Origin: Chrysogorgia sp. JL179-B06
Lineage: Eukaryota > Cnidaria > Anthozoa > Scleralcyonacea > Chrysogorgiidae
DNA: 64,000 bases
Direction of reading: 5' to 3'
Assembly (NCBI GenBank): GCA_035772405.1
Contig: JAYKKM010000149.1
Span: 4,525,001-4,589,000 of the forward strand
Position numbers and translations under genes: made by a program. Each line of letters begins with the position of its first letter. Positions within the stretch are counted from its first letter, which is position 1. The notes beneath the pieces are model-generated. The model worked only from the letters and a program-made list of their open reading frames with translations, made no database searches and was not told the DNA's origin. This document shows positions 45,889 through 53,796 of the stretch, one piece after another.

Positions 45889-46632
45889 CTAAGCGATGTC
45901 GTACTCTAGCATCATGCTCTTGTTTATTTTCGAGATGTCGTCCGCCTCCAAGAAACCTTTCACGACTTTCAAACCATAGATCTCACCTGACGTACCTTTC
46001 GTTCTTTCCTTACTCGCGAAACGTTCGTTGAAGAATATGGACCCAAAAGGAGCGCCAGTACTCTTAGCGTTCGCGTTAAAGGCTGAGCGAAACAACACCG
46101 TGTCGTTGCACCTCACGTGGCTACCTTCCATTAACCAATGACAAGATACGAGATGTTTGTCAGTCCCTACGAGACCAGGTGGTAGTGTGCAATTGTACTC
46201 CTTTACAGGCCATCCCCCACCATACGATAGTCGATTAGTAAACCCTATTTTGTAACCTATAAATTTATCGTGACTCCCATTGTCGTTACCAACGACGTAC
46301 CCGTAACCACCGGACGACGGGATAGCCAACAACTTGAAAACCATAAATATGGAGACATTGGTGTTCATAAGCGCTGGACAGTCGAAGACCATCCTGGTGT
46401 TAGCCAAATTCTTCACAGAGTCACCGTCGACGTCAACGGTGGGACTTTTGAGGAACGTGTTCTGGTGGAAGCGCGAAGTCCCGTCTTCTATTTGTTCCAC
46501 TTTGTTGTTTCCTCCAGCGGCGTTATGGTAGGTAACCTTTGCGTTTTTAACGTTCACATTAAAAACGGTCTCGTAAGGAAGTCGTTCGTCTTTCTCTCTC
46601 TTTGGTTCGTCGTGTCCAAGATACAAGCTCAT
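45889..46632 (-). CDS. LamG/concanavalin-like jelly-roll protein (candidate surface lectin)
   Basis: 247 aa. Residues about 70-245 have the pattern of a LamG/concanavalin A-like fold: an FDCPALMN strand, VSIFMVFKLLA, a glycine-rich YGYVVGNDNGSHDKFIGYK, HWLMEGSHVRCNDT, and a terminal SGEIYGLKVVKGFLEADDI. The closing helix pattern is typical of these sandwich domains. In a virus-like element such a domain would suit a receptor- or glycan-binding spike or fibre. No signal peptide or membrane span. AGTAATAAATG precedes the start. The gap to the upstream tiny gene is 6 bp. Confidence 0.65.
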   Translation of the reverse strand: MSLYLGHDEPKREKDERLPYETVFNVNVKNAKVTYHNAAGGNNKVEQIEDGTSRFHQNTFLKSPTVDVDGDSVKNLANTRMVFDCPALMNTNVSIFMVFKLLAIPSSGGYGYVVGNDNGSHDKFIGYKIGFTNRLSYGGGWPVKEYNCTLPPGLVGTDKHLVSCHWLMEGSHVRCNDTVLFRSAFNANAKSTGAPFGSIFFNERFASKERTKGTSGEIYGLKVVKGFLEADDISKINKSMMLEYDIA

Positions 46633-46638
46633 TTATTA

Positions 46639-46767
46639 CTACCGCCATTTTCTATACATGGAGTCGATCAGGTTGAGAACCCTCTCCCACTCCTCCTCCT
46701 GAGTTGGTTTTTCGACTGGGAAGTAGTAGTTCACGAGCTCGCTCACAAAAACTATGGTCATCATCAT
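46639..46767 (-). CDS. Tiny ORF, 42 aa
   Basis: Starts MMMTIVFVSELVNYYFPVE and ends with MYRKWR. It lies exactly between the stop of the large upstream gene (46775, 7-bp gap) and the start of the lectin-like gene (46632, 6-bp gap). The N-terminal third is hydrophobic and the rest acidic then basic. No family is known. The spacing, equal to that between accepted genes here, is the main support. Confidence 0.6.
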   Translation of the reverse strand: MMMTIVFVSELVNYYFPVEKPTQEEEWERVLNLIDSMYRKWR

Positions 46768-46774
46768 CCTTTCT

Positions 46775-48253
46775 CTAAAGGAGAAATTTGCTCACTAGCA
46801 CTCCTACCAACATCTCCAACGAAACGGGGAGCAACGAAGCCAAAGGAGACGGAGTCAAGGGAGTCGTGGGTGTGTTTGGAGGAGTCGTCGTGCCCTTTGC
46901 TTTGACCTTTGGCTGATGCTTCGCGTCTCCCTTTGCTTTGACCTTTGTCACGTCTCCCTGGTGTGAAGCACCGGCGTCAGGTAATACCTCTAAATGTTCT
47001 CCACCACTAGAGTGAGTTTTCACCGCTTCCTTGGGCTCGGAGAAGTTGAGCCCATCGTTGTACCCGAACTCCATGTTCGTCTCTGTCGACTCTCTGAGTA
47101 AATTGTTGTACCCTGGGATGGGTGTTTTCAACAAGACCATGCTTCGCGGTATCAGCCACGTGTTTGGTGTGACTGCCATGTCCAACTTGACGTTCGTGTC
47201 CTTGATGGCTTTGTTCATTAGATTAATCCACACGCTCGGTGAATATTGGACGACTGCGTCTTCTACGATGTTCCTAAAGACTTGTTGGACTTCGCGAGCA
47301 CTTGCACGACCACCTACGATCGACTGTTTCGCCTTTGCTTGCGCACCGAGTAGCGCATAGACAAAGACTTCTATCGACTCGTTGAGAAGCTCCTGACCCA
47401 ACTCCGTGATCCCGTTGCTCGCTCTCGAACAATAGCGTTTGTAATCTCCTTGGATATCTTTGATGTCGTTAACCCAAGGTCCACTCAGAGCGAGGTGAGA
47501 CCTCAACACCCTCCAATCTGGTACGTATAACCTGAGAATATCAGCAATGTCAGGTCCACTCTTGTCAAGACGAAACATGACCCTTCGCATGGTGAAATAC
47601 ACGTGGAACCTCATGAGACTCGTGATCTGCTTTGGGACGTCCGGGTTTGGCGTCAGGTTTTGCAACGAGACTCCCGACCGGTACGTAGCAATATACATCG
47701 CGGCGATAGCTTGGTAGTAGCTTTTTGACAAAGTCCACACCGTGTTCACATTGTCCCCGTCTGGACCATCTTGAAAACGCTTCTTCGTGTCTATCACTAT
47801 CTTGGGGAGACTCGACGAAAAGTGGTTCTTGTCGTCGACGTAGACGAGGAAGTTGTTGACCGGGTAGTTGAGCGTGTACGGCGGGTAGGTCACGTCGGAA
47901 GTCCCAGCTCGCTCCGTGTGGATGAGTTTTTGTACCGTCCCACCACTGTTCCAAATCCTCGGAAAGGACACGTTGTTGTGGAGCCACTTCCACATGCTTT
48001 GGTCGTCCTTGAACGTGTCGCTGGTAATGTCGGTCGAGATGATGTCGCTATTTCGAAAGTACACGTCCACTCTCGTTACGTCACCTTCTTGTGTTTGAAC
48101 GGGGTCAAACTCGAACTTGTCCATCGTCGCGTATGGGTACCTTTTCAAAAGATCCGACCTTGCCTTCTGAATTGCGACCTTTGAGTTCTTGATCACCTTG
48201 TCGTAGTTCTTCCCATAGTAGGCTCGTATCGCAGACTCTGTTGGAGTTGTCAT
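46775..48253 (-). CDS. Large unassigned Polinton protein (492 aa)
   Basis: The start MTTPTESAIRAYYGKNYDKV at 48253 is chosen because it has ACAAATAAA directly before it and leaves a 22-bp divergent promoter. The 66 codons further upstream would overlap the opposite gene. The protein is mixed alpha/beta through about residue 400. A low-complexity Lys/Pro/Thr linker with repeated KVKAKG follows (about 430-465), and the protein ends in a hydrophobic C-terminal segment (about 470-492) ending VLVSKFLL. I recognise no family. Size, abundance of aromatic residues and a C-terminal anchor fit a structural or membrane-associated virion protein, but this is inference. It is encoded opposite the penton-like gene. 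Confidence 0.85.
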   Translation of the reverse strand: MTTPTESAIRAYYGKNYDKVIKNSKVAIQKARSDLLKRYPYATMDKFEFDPVQTQEGDVTRVDVYFRNSDIISTDITSDTFKDDQSMWKWLHNNVSFPRIWNSGGTVQKLIHTERAGTSDVTYPPYTLNYPVNNFLVYVDDKNHFSSSLPKIVIDTKKRFQDGPDGDNVNTVWTLSKSYYQAIAAMYIATYRSGVSLQNLTPNPDVPKQITSLMRFHVYFTMRRVMFRLDKSGPDIADILRLYVPDWRVLRSHLALSGPWVNDIKDIQGDYKRYCSRASNGITELGQELLNESIEVFVYALLGAQAKAKQSIVGGRASAREVQQVFRNIVEDAVVQYSPSVWINLMNKAIKDTNVKLDMAVTPNTWLIPRSMVLLKTPIPGYNNLLRESTETNMEFGYNDGLNFSEPKEAVKTHSSGGEHLEVLPDAGASHQGDVTKVKAKGDAKHQPKVKAKGTTTPPNTPTTPLTPSPLASLLPVSLEMLVGVLVSKFLL

Positions 48254-48278
48254 TTTATTTGTATCTCTAAATAAAATG
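48251..48278. promoter_or_regulatory. 22-bp palindromic divergent promoter
   Basis: CATTTTATTT, GTATCTCT, AAATAAAATG: both start codons are the ends of a perfect 10-bp inverted repeat, so each gene has AAATAAAATG. It must hold all upstream signals of both genes unless these lie inside coding sequence. Confidence 0.7.
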
Positions 48279-48965
48279 GTGAAGCTATCAGTGTTCCTCG
48301 AGAACGGAAAGAAAACAGTCGCGTTGAACAGGAGTTTGATTCTCCCAAGGGGTTCATCCCTGACCGTAAAGTCGGCTAGCGTGTTTTGGGGCTTTAAAAA
48401 CGTGGTCAAAGACTTCAACGACCACATTCTCTTCAACGGGGTGAAACACACGATACCTGAGGGTTACTGGACTTTCGAGGACCTTGCTACGCGCTTTGCG
48501 GACGACGAAGACGTCAAAATAACTCTCACACACAACGTGCATGACCATACGTGCACGCTAAAGACCCTCCGCCCTACAAAGCTTTATAAGTTTGGCGAGC
48601 TACTTGGTTTCCCGACAAACACGACAATGGGGGCAACAAAGGTGGTTAGTCCTAATAGGATAGACATCAACCGTGGTTTAAGGTTCGTGGAGATCCATTG
48701 TGACACCCTCGTGGACGAAACAATCGACACGTCGGGAAAACGGAGTAGCGTCATCGCCGTTCTCCCCATCACATCGGAGACGACACTCAGTGGAAGTGTG
48801 ACAAATTTCCAAACGGTCGAGTCAAGTGTCCCCATCCGTAGTGGCACGTACAACACCCTATCTTTTTACACCAGGACGAACGTGAGTGGGGTAGACAAGG
48901 TGGGAGACGTTCTGCTAGATATAAACATTCTCTCTAATAAAAAGGACGATGCAAGGCGATGTTGA
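48276..48965 (+). CDS. Penton-like minor capsid protein (single jelly-roll, candidate)
   Basis: 229 aa. The N-terminal strand-rich part (ALNRSLILPRGSSLTVKSAS) leads to HTIPEGYWTFEDLATRF (about 58-75), a segment of the I-P-x-G-x-Y type followed by a short helix. The middle has KFGELLGFP and then NRGLRFVEIHCDTLVDE with the later SSVIAVLPI and LLDINI strands. This order matches the minor capsid (penton) proteins of Polintons and related viruses, which close the fivefold vertices of the icosahedral shell. Assignment is by motif order, not by search. It overlaps the integrase start by 17 bp and leads the plus-strand block. Confidence 0.7.
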   Translation: MVKLSVFLENGKKTVALNRSLILPRGSSLTVKSASVFWGFKNVVKDFNDHILFNGVKHTIPEGYWTFEDLATRFADDEDVKITLTHNVHDHTCTLKTLRPTKLYKFGELLGFPTNTTMGATKVVSPNRIDINRGLRFVEIHCDTLVDETIDTSGKRSSVIAVLPITSETTLSGSVTNFQTVESSVPIRSGTYNTLSFYTRTNVSGVDKVGDVLLDINILSNKKDDARRC

Positions 48966-50034
48966 AAAGGAGCAAAGTCTAAGGGACTTGTACTACGATC
49001 CTGTGACTGGTTACCAGAGCAGGGAGAGACTATACCGAAAAGCGCTAGAGGGAGGGCTAAAGGTAAGCAGAAAGTCGGTGAAAGAGTGGTTGGAGACGCA
49101 AGACACTTACACACGGTACAAACCTACCGTGAGGCGACACAAGTTTCGAAAGACACGGGTGTCAGGTCTCGGTGAGCAAATCCAACTCGACCTCGTCGAT
49201 ATGGGAAAATTCAAGGATAAGAACAACGGCTACTACTGGATTCTCACCTGTGTCGAGATCCTCAGTCGCTTCGCCTTTGCTATCCCCGTGTATCGCAAAG
49301 ACGCGAAAAACATGACCAAAGCCGTGGACAAGTTGCTTCGCCAGTTTCACGCGAGATTTGGGATCTATCCCAAACTCGCTCAGTTCGACGACGGACTCGA
49401 GTTTTACAACGTAGGTGTGAAGAGACTGTTGGAGGAGCACGGTGTCACGTATTTCTCCACAAAGTCCGACAAGAAGGCAGCTGTGGTGGAAAGGTTCAAT
49501 AGGACTCTGAAGACGAGCATGTGGAAATATTTCTATAGCAAGGGGACATACAAGTGGGTAGACGTCCTGGACGATCTCGTTGTAAACTACAACGACACAA
49601 GACACAGTAGCACTCTCGTGAAGCCAGCGAATGTGACCAAGGACAACGAGAGTCAGGTGTGGACGACACTCTTTGGTTATGACTTTGGTGAGTTTCCTCT
49701 CCCAAAGTTTAGACTTGGGCAAAAGGTGAGAATAAGCAAGTACAAGAGTATTTTCACCAAAGGCTATGAAGCGAATTTCACAGAGGAGATCTTTTCCGTG
49801 AGCAAGGTGGTTCGTGGAGATCCAAATGTCTACGTTCTAAGCGATGAGAGCGGGGAGGACGTTATCGGGAAGTTCTACGAGGAGGAGATGTCTGCCGTCG
49901 AAAAGACAGAGGACGCTACGTATCGTGTGGAGAAAGTCTTGAAGAGAAAGAAGAAAATGGTCTTGGTCAAGTGGGCAGGTTACGACGCGAAGCACAACTC
50001 TTGGATTCCTGAGAGCGACATGGAAAAATTGTAG
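48949..50034 (+). CDS. Polinton integrase (RVE) with C-terminal chromodomain
   Basis: 361 aa, catalysing insertion of the element with a 6-bp duplication. The N-terminal helical domain (10-70, LRDLYYDPVTGYQSRERLYR) precedes the RVE catalytic core: QLDLVDM (D81), QFDDGLEF (D147) and AAVVERFNRTLK (E181). A small beta-barrel follows (254-312, FRLGQKVRISKYKSIFTKGY). A chromodomain (about 324-361) has YRVEKVLKRK, KWAGYDAKHNSWIPESD and the expected aromatics Y325, W342 and W352. The chromodomain would tether insertion to methylated-histone chromatin. All catalytic residues are present. TCTCTAATAAAAAGGACG precedes the start inside the upstream gene. Confidence 0.96.
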   Translation: MQGDVEKEQSLRDLYYDPVTGYQSRERLYRKALEGGLKVSRKSVKEWLETQDTYTRYKPTVRRHKFRKTRVSGLGEQIQLDLVDMGKFKDKNNGYYWILTCVEILSRFAFAIPVYRKDAKNMTKAVDKLLRQFHARFGIYPKLAQFDDGLEFYNVGVKRLLEEHGVTYFSTKSDKKAAVVERFNRTLKTSMWKYFYSKGTYKWVDVLDDLVVNYNDTRHSSTLVKPANVTKDNESQVWTTLFGYDFGEFPLPKFRLGQKVRISKYKSIFTKGYEANFTEEIFSVSKVVRGDPNVYVLSDESGEDVIGKFYEEEMSAVEKTEDATYRVEKVLKRKKKMVLVKWAGYDAKHNSWIPESDMEKL

Positions 50035-50045
50035 CTAAAGATAAA

Positions 50046-51296
50046 ATGGCTGAAGGAGGTGAAGACATTGAGATGGAAGAACGGTTTCCAGAGTACGATA
50101 ACATGGACTACGATCAAATGAGAGAGGAATTTGACACGCTAGATCAAAATTTCGATAACGAAAACACCAACGCGAGTGACATCAGATCACGACTCGTTTA
50201 TTTAGACAGTAAGATTGGTGAGACGACATTTACAGAGGGACAAGGTGGGAATGTAACTATAACTGATAGGGGAGGAATGACAACTGATGCCCCCACCGTC
50301 GAGTTTGTGGAAAAGGATAAGTTTGGCACGGCTGGCCATACCATAAATAAGTTTATAGTACAAGAGCGTGGTGATAGCTCGCGAATAGATCCTCATAGTG
50401 ACGAGTGGTTAAAATTAAAGCTAAATTGCTCGACGAGTCCCAGCGGTGAAGTCACCTATAAAGCGAGGGGGGCAAGAGGACAGAGACTAAAAGAGCAAGT
50501 TGTTCTTAAACTTGGTCAAGACGGTAAACTACAGTATAGCACGACAAAGGTCGCCAGCACTGCCGTCACGCAATTTAGACAGTCTGTGGAGAAGTCGGTG
50601 AACGAAAGCAAAAGTCGCAGAGCGTCGCTAGAGAGCATGCCAATGGTAGAAATACGGCGACAATATAGTATCATATCTGGACTAAGTGACGCAGAGAACA
50701 GAGAATTGAGTGGGGTGTTGAGCCCTGGCAACGCTACGGACCCTGCCTCTAGAATCGGTGACCACGGCGCCTTACAAGTCCAAGCAGACCATTTCCAAGA
50801 GGTGCTTGACGAGACAGACGCGCTCGCTGAGAACGCAGATAGAGAAGGAAGAAATGAAGAATTTATAGACTTGTCAGAACGAAGAATCGGGTTAAGAGAG
50901 GCACGCGACCTCACGTTAGAGCAAAGGGAACTCGAAGAGTTGCGTGAAAACCAAGAAGATGACATAACAAGACTAGAAAAATTCAAAGAGTGGATAAAGA
51001 AAAACGCGCTAAGTCTCTCCGCAATAGGAATCACAGTGGCTGGACTAGTTACCACGATCATTGTTGGAGCGAGAGGCGCAATCGCAAAAGGAGCTGGCGC
51101 TGCGTTGTCATTTGCAAAGGCGGTGAAAAACGCAATCGCAGGGTTGGGGCCATGGGCGGTGGGGCTCGCCAACTTTGTCTATTCTGTGCTGAAAGCTGGC
51201 GCTCAGGGATTGACTTGGCTTGCACAAAATCTTTGGGTCGTTGTCGTTGGAATAATTTGGTTGGCCATGGAGTACCGCAAAAGACAAAATCGATAG
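50046..51296 (+). CDS. Large C-terminally membrane-anchored protein (unassigned)
   Basis: 416 aa. An acidic, disordered N-terminus (1-45) is followed by a polar region, a helical acidic stretch (about 240-318, DITRLEKFKEWIKKN at its end) and a hydrophobic C-terminal quarter with segments near 322-343, 368-383 and 390-409, closing with MEYRKRQNR. The combination of a DDITRLE.F..W helix and a Gly/Ala-rich multispan tail recurs in cnidarian Polintons in my recollection. It may be a virion internal-membrane or genome-release protein, by inference. AAAGATAAAATG forms the start context, and a strong hairpin follows the stop. Confidence 0.82.
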   Translation: MAEGGEDIEMEERFPEYDNMDYDQMREEFDTLDQNFDNENTNASDIRSRLVYLDSKIGETTFTEGQGGNVTITDRGGMTTDAPTVEFVEKDKFGTAGHTINKFIVQERGDSSRIDPHSDEWLKLKLNCSTSPSGEVTYKARGARGQRLKEQVVLKLGQDGKLQYSTTKVASTAVTQFRQSVEKSVNESKSRRASLESMPMVEIRRQYSIISGLSDAENRELSGVLSPGNATDPASRIGDHGALQVQADHFQEVLDETDALAENADREGRNEEFIDLSERRIGLREARDLTLEQRELEELRENQEDDITRLEKFKEWIKKNALSLSAIGITVAGLVTTIIVGARGAIAKGAGAALSFAKAVKNAIAGLGPWAVGLANFVYSVLKAGAQGLTWLAQNLWVVVVGIIWLAMEYRKRQNR

Positions 51297-51306
51297 GACC
51301 ACAACT

Positions 51307-51331
51307 TTTCGTAACCTTGGTGGTTACGAAA
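51307..51331. terminator. Perfect 10-bp hairpin
   Basis: TTTCGTAACC, loop TTGGT, GGTTACGAAA. It starts 10 bp after the stop at 51296 and is followed by TCTTTT. It is a likely 3' end signal. Confidence 0.65.
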
Positions 51332-51348
51332 TCTTTTCCCACTAATAA

Positions 51349-51474
51349 ATGAACAAACTGACGAAGAAAGCCGGCGAGCTCAAAGTTGCGCTCGAGAAGT
51401 TTGGGAGGAACCTACACATTTTTGTTGTTGGAGTGCTTTTTCTCTTGAAAAACTTTTCTCGTAATAATAAATGA
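51349..51474 (+). CDS. Tiny membrane protein, 41 aa
   Basis: Too short for usual ORF cutoffs. A basic N-terminus (MNKLTKKAGELKVALEKFG) is followed by one hydrophobic segment (LHIFVVGVLFLL) and a short basic tail. Its stop overlaps the major capsid start as ATGA. Both it and the capsid gene are preceded by an identical AATAAATGAACAA context. It is a candidate minor virion membrane peptide; function unknown. Confidence 0.7.
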   Translation: MNKLTKKAGELKVALEKFGRNLHIFVVGVLFLLKNFSRNNK

Positions 51475-52691
51475 ACAAGGACCTTTCTCATCACGCAAAA
51501 AAGACAAAATTGTCTAACATCGTGGGATCACGTACGCGACATGTCGTGACGATGAACCCGAACAAGGCTAACCCAGGGGAGTCCCTCTACGTCAACATCC
51601 CCAAGCTGAAACCAGACTCTTGTCTGGTCCCGGGGAGCTTGAGCATCTTGTTCGACTTTAAGAACGCCAACGCTAAGAGTTGGTTTAAGAATGGCCTGTC
51701 GAAACTTTTGCAAGACCGACTAACGATTAATATGGCTGGAGAGGTCGTCTATGACAACGTGGGCGAGTCGACCATCGAGGTCTACAAGGACCTTTGGAAA
51801 CCCAAGATCGAACGCGACGAAATGGTCGAGGTAGGAGTCGCAGGGGAGAACTTGCGAAAGCTTATCTCCAAGGACGATAGTGGAGCCTCGAGTGGAGACG
51901 CCTTGAAAGTGGCTGACGCACTCGTCTATAGTGTGTTTGGGACAAAACAAAAGATCTCCCTCAACAAGATTTTGGGAGACTCTGGGTTATACGCTCCGTA
52001 CGCAATGAGCAACAACCCACAGTTCGTCATTACTTTACCCCAGGCTACCGACATCATGGTCGCACAATCTGGAAGTGCCGTTGGTGGTTACTCTCTAGAG
52101 AGTTTGGAGCTAGAGTACGAGACCATTGACAACATGGATTTGGCTAGTGAAATCACCAACCACTATATGGCTGGAAGGTCACTCCCGTACGAACACGTCA
52201 CGCTCTTGAAAAAGAGTCCTTGGGCAAAAGGGGAAACATTGGTCAACGAGAACATTAACCTTCCCCGAAAACATATGAAGGCTGTGGTAATGCTGTTCAC
52301 CAAGGCTGTGTCCACCAACTCGGAGGAGTTTGTGTATCCAAACATCGACAACGTGAAAGTTACCATTGAAGGTGTCCCCAACGAAGTCTACAGCCAGGGG
52401 ATCCCCAAGACGCGGTACTTCTCCGAAGCTGAACGCCTCTTTGGACAAGTCGACCAGAGCGTCACACATCGGAAATTCTACAAAGACAAGTTTGCGTTGG
52501 TGGTGGACTTGCGGAGCACAAGTGACCAAACGGTTCACGGGTCGGGGAAAAGGATTATGAACACACAGAGTGGGATTCTGTTGGAGATTACGAAACGGGC
52601 GACGGCTACCGACTTGATCTGCAACATCTTTGTGCTGTCGGACGCGCTTTTGAACATTACGTCGGGGAACCTCAAAAGTATCCAGTACTAA
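51471..52691 (+). CDS. Major capsid protein, double jelly-roll (Polinton MCP)
   Basis: 406 aa, the trimer-forming shell protein of the Polinton virion. The N-terminal part starts the first jelly roll (LYVNIPKLKPDSCLVPGSLS, about 39-58), with DRLTINMAGEVVYDN near 83-96. The second half has VTIEGVPNEVYSQGI (about 299-313), FALVVDLRSTSD with HGSGKRI (about 344-365), and a conserved end (ILLEITKRA, LICNIFVLSDALLNI). This order and length match Polinton/adintovirus capsid proteins of the double jelly-roll lineage. The gene is intact. It overlaps the tiny upstream ORF by 4 bp and the ATPase begins 3 bp after its stop. Confidence 0.92.
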   Translation: MNKDLSHHAKKTKLSNIVGSRTRHVVTMNPNKANPGESLYVNIPKLKPDSCLVPGSLSILFDFKNANAKSWFKNGLSKLLQDRLTINMAGEVVYDNVGESTIEVYKDLWKPKIERDEMVEVGVAGENLRKLISKDDSGASSGDALKVADALVYSVFGTKQKISLNKILGDSGLYAPYAMSNNPQFVITLPQATDIMVAQSGSAVGGYSLESLELEYETIDNMDLASEITNHYMAGRSLPYEHVTLLKKSPWAKGETLVNENINLPRKHMKAVVMLFTKAVSTNSEEFVYPNIDNVKVTIEGVPNEVYSQGIPKTRYFSEAERLFGQVDQSVTHRKFYKDKFALVVDLRSTSDQTVHGSGKRIMNTQSGILLEITKRATATDLICNIFVLSDALLNITSGNLKSIQY

Positions 52692-52693
52692 AG

Positions 52694-53296
52694 ATGGACA
52701 CCCCATTCAACATGATGATCGTAGGTCCAACCTACTGCGGAAAGACCTATTACCTTCTCGAGATGTTGGAGAAGAGACTCAAAGGAGTTTTTGACTACAT
52801 TGTTCTCCTTTGTCCAACCGTTCTCTGGAACACGACCTACCACAATTGGAAATACTACCACGACGAGGACTTTGTCGTTCTCCCCGTGGAGCAGGAGAAC
52901 GTGAACGATATGCTGAAATACGTGGTCGACACGTACGCCGACACAAACACACTGATCATCCTCGACGATTGCGCGAGCGGTCAAGACGTGAAGAACAGGA
53001 CGAGCGAGCTGGTGAAACTAGGTTACTCTGGACGCCACTACGGGCTATCCACCATCGTGCTAACCCAGCAGATGACCAGCATCGCGAAACCCTACCGAGA
53101 AAACATCTCGAGAATCACGAGCTTCCACAACACGAACCGAAAAGACATGTTGGAGCTGATCAACGACTATTTGAACGGCGTCTCAAAAGAGGACGTGGCT
53201 TGGATTACGAAAGAGCTGAGGGAGAAGAAACACTCATGTTTGGAGATAAACCTCAGACACCCCTACGGACACAAAGTTATTTCCCCACTACAATAA
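52694..53296 (+). CDS. A32/FtsK-HerA-type genome packaging ATPase
   Basis: 200 aa, expected to pump the element's DNA into the capsid. Walker A GPTYCGKT (11-18), Walker B TLIILDD (86-92), a following YSGRHYGLS (111-119) and the sensor motif VLTQQM (122-127) are all present in the order of poxvirus A32-like and Polinton ATPases. R135 in PYREN could be an arginine finger. No extra domain. It lies immediately after the capsid gene, with the next gene only 3 bp downstream. Confidence 0.95.
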   Translation: MDTPFNMMIVGPTYCGKTYYLLEMLEKRLKGVFDYIVLLCPTVLWNTTYHNWKYYHDEDFVVLPVEQENVNDMLKYVVDTYADTNTLIILDDCASGQDVKNRTSELVKLGYSGRHYGLSTIVLTQQMTSIAKPYRENISRITSFHNTNRKDMLELINDYLNGVSKEDVAWITKELREKKHSCLEINLRHPYGHKVISPLQ

Positions 53297-53299
53297 AGG

Positions 53300-53773
53300 A
53301 TGAACCCTGAAGACTTTGTGAACAACGATGCGGAGGAGGCGACGGGTGACGCGGAGGAGAAGACGAACCCTGCGGAGGACGTCGCGAAAGACGTGGACAA
53401 GAAGAGAGAGGAGCTCCTTCTTTTGGCGAGCGATGGCGAGATTAAAAAGTCTGAAGCGTACATCAGGAAAGCGAACACGAAAACCATACTAAAGTTATAC
53501 GCAGAATACGAAGCCGACGCACTAGAGAAAAGCACCGTGATCTTGTGTGACTTGTTTTTGTCAAAGTTCTCCGCGATGATGGGAGGACTCGACGCGGTGG
53601 AGAAGCCAGAAGAGATGGAGAAAGAACTGAAACGCGACCCTTACCTCAACAAGGATTTGAGAAAACTCATGTCCTATGTTACACCCATGATCCCGTTCCT
53701 TGGACTTTTGTCTGGTGGACTCACAGTGGGAACACATGTGTACGGTCACAAAAAGAAGGACGAACCAATTTAA
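53300..53773 (+). CDS. Unassigned protein with C-terminal membrane segment
   Basis: 157 aa. An acidic Glu/Asp/Ala-rich start (1-35) is followed by a helical core (about 36-120) and a hydrophobic segment (about 124-148, VTPMIPFLGLLSGGLTVGTH) ending in a basic tail. It follows the ATPase by 3 bp with CAATAAAGG before the ATG. Position suggests a packaging or virion role. No family recognised. Confidence 0.8.
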   Translation: MNPEDFVNNDAEEATGDAEEKTNPAEDVAKDVDKKREELLLLASDGEIKKSEAYIRKANTKTILKLYAEYEADALEKSTVILCDLFLSKFSAMMGGLDAVEKPEEMEKELKRDPYLNKDLRKLMSYVTPMIPFLGLLSGGLTVGTHVYGHKKKDEPI

Positions 53774-53796
53774 AAGGGACACGTCTCGTAGTAAAA

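Noticed and set aside
46270..46905. 211-aa plus-strand ORF within the Polinton
   Set aside because: Antisense to the lectin-like gene and the tiny ORF, whose sense frames have better protein character and start contexts.
48254..48451. 66-codon N-terminal extension of the 492-aa Polinton protein
   Set aside because: It would run into the divergent penton-like gene and lacks the A-rich start context present at 48253.
50516..51172. 218-aa minus-strand ORF
   Set aside because: Antisense shadow of the 416-aa membrane protein, Ser/Ala-rich as such shadows are.
52810..53310. 166-aa ORF overlapping the packaging ATPase
   Set aside because: Arg/Glu-rich shadow frame of the ATPase gene.
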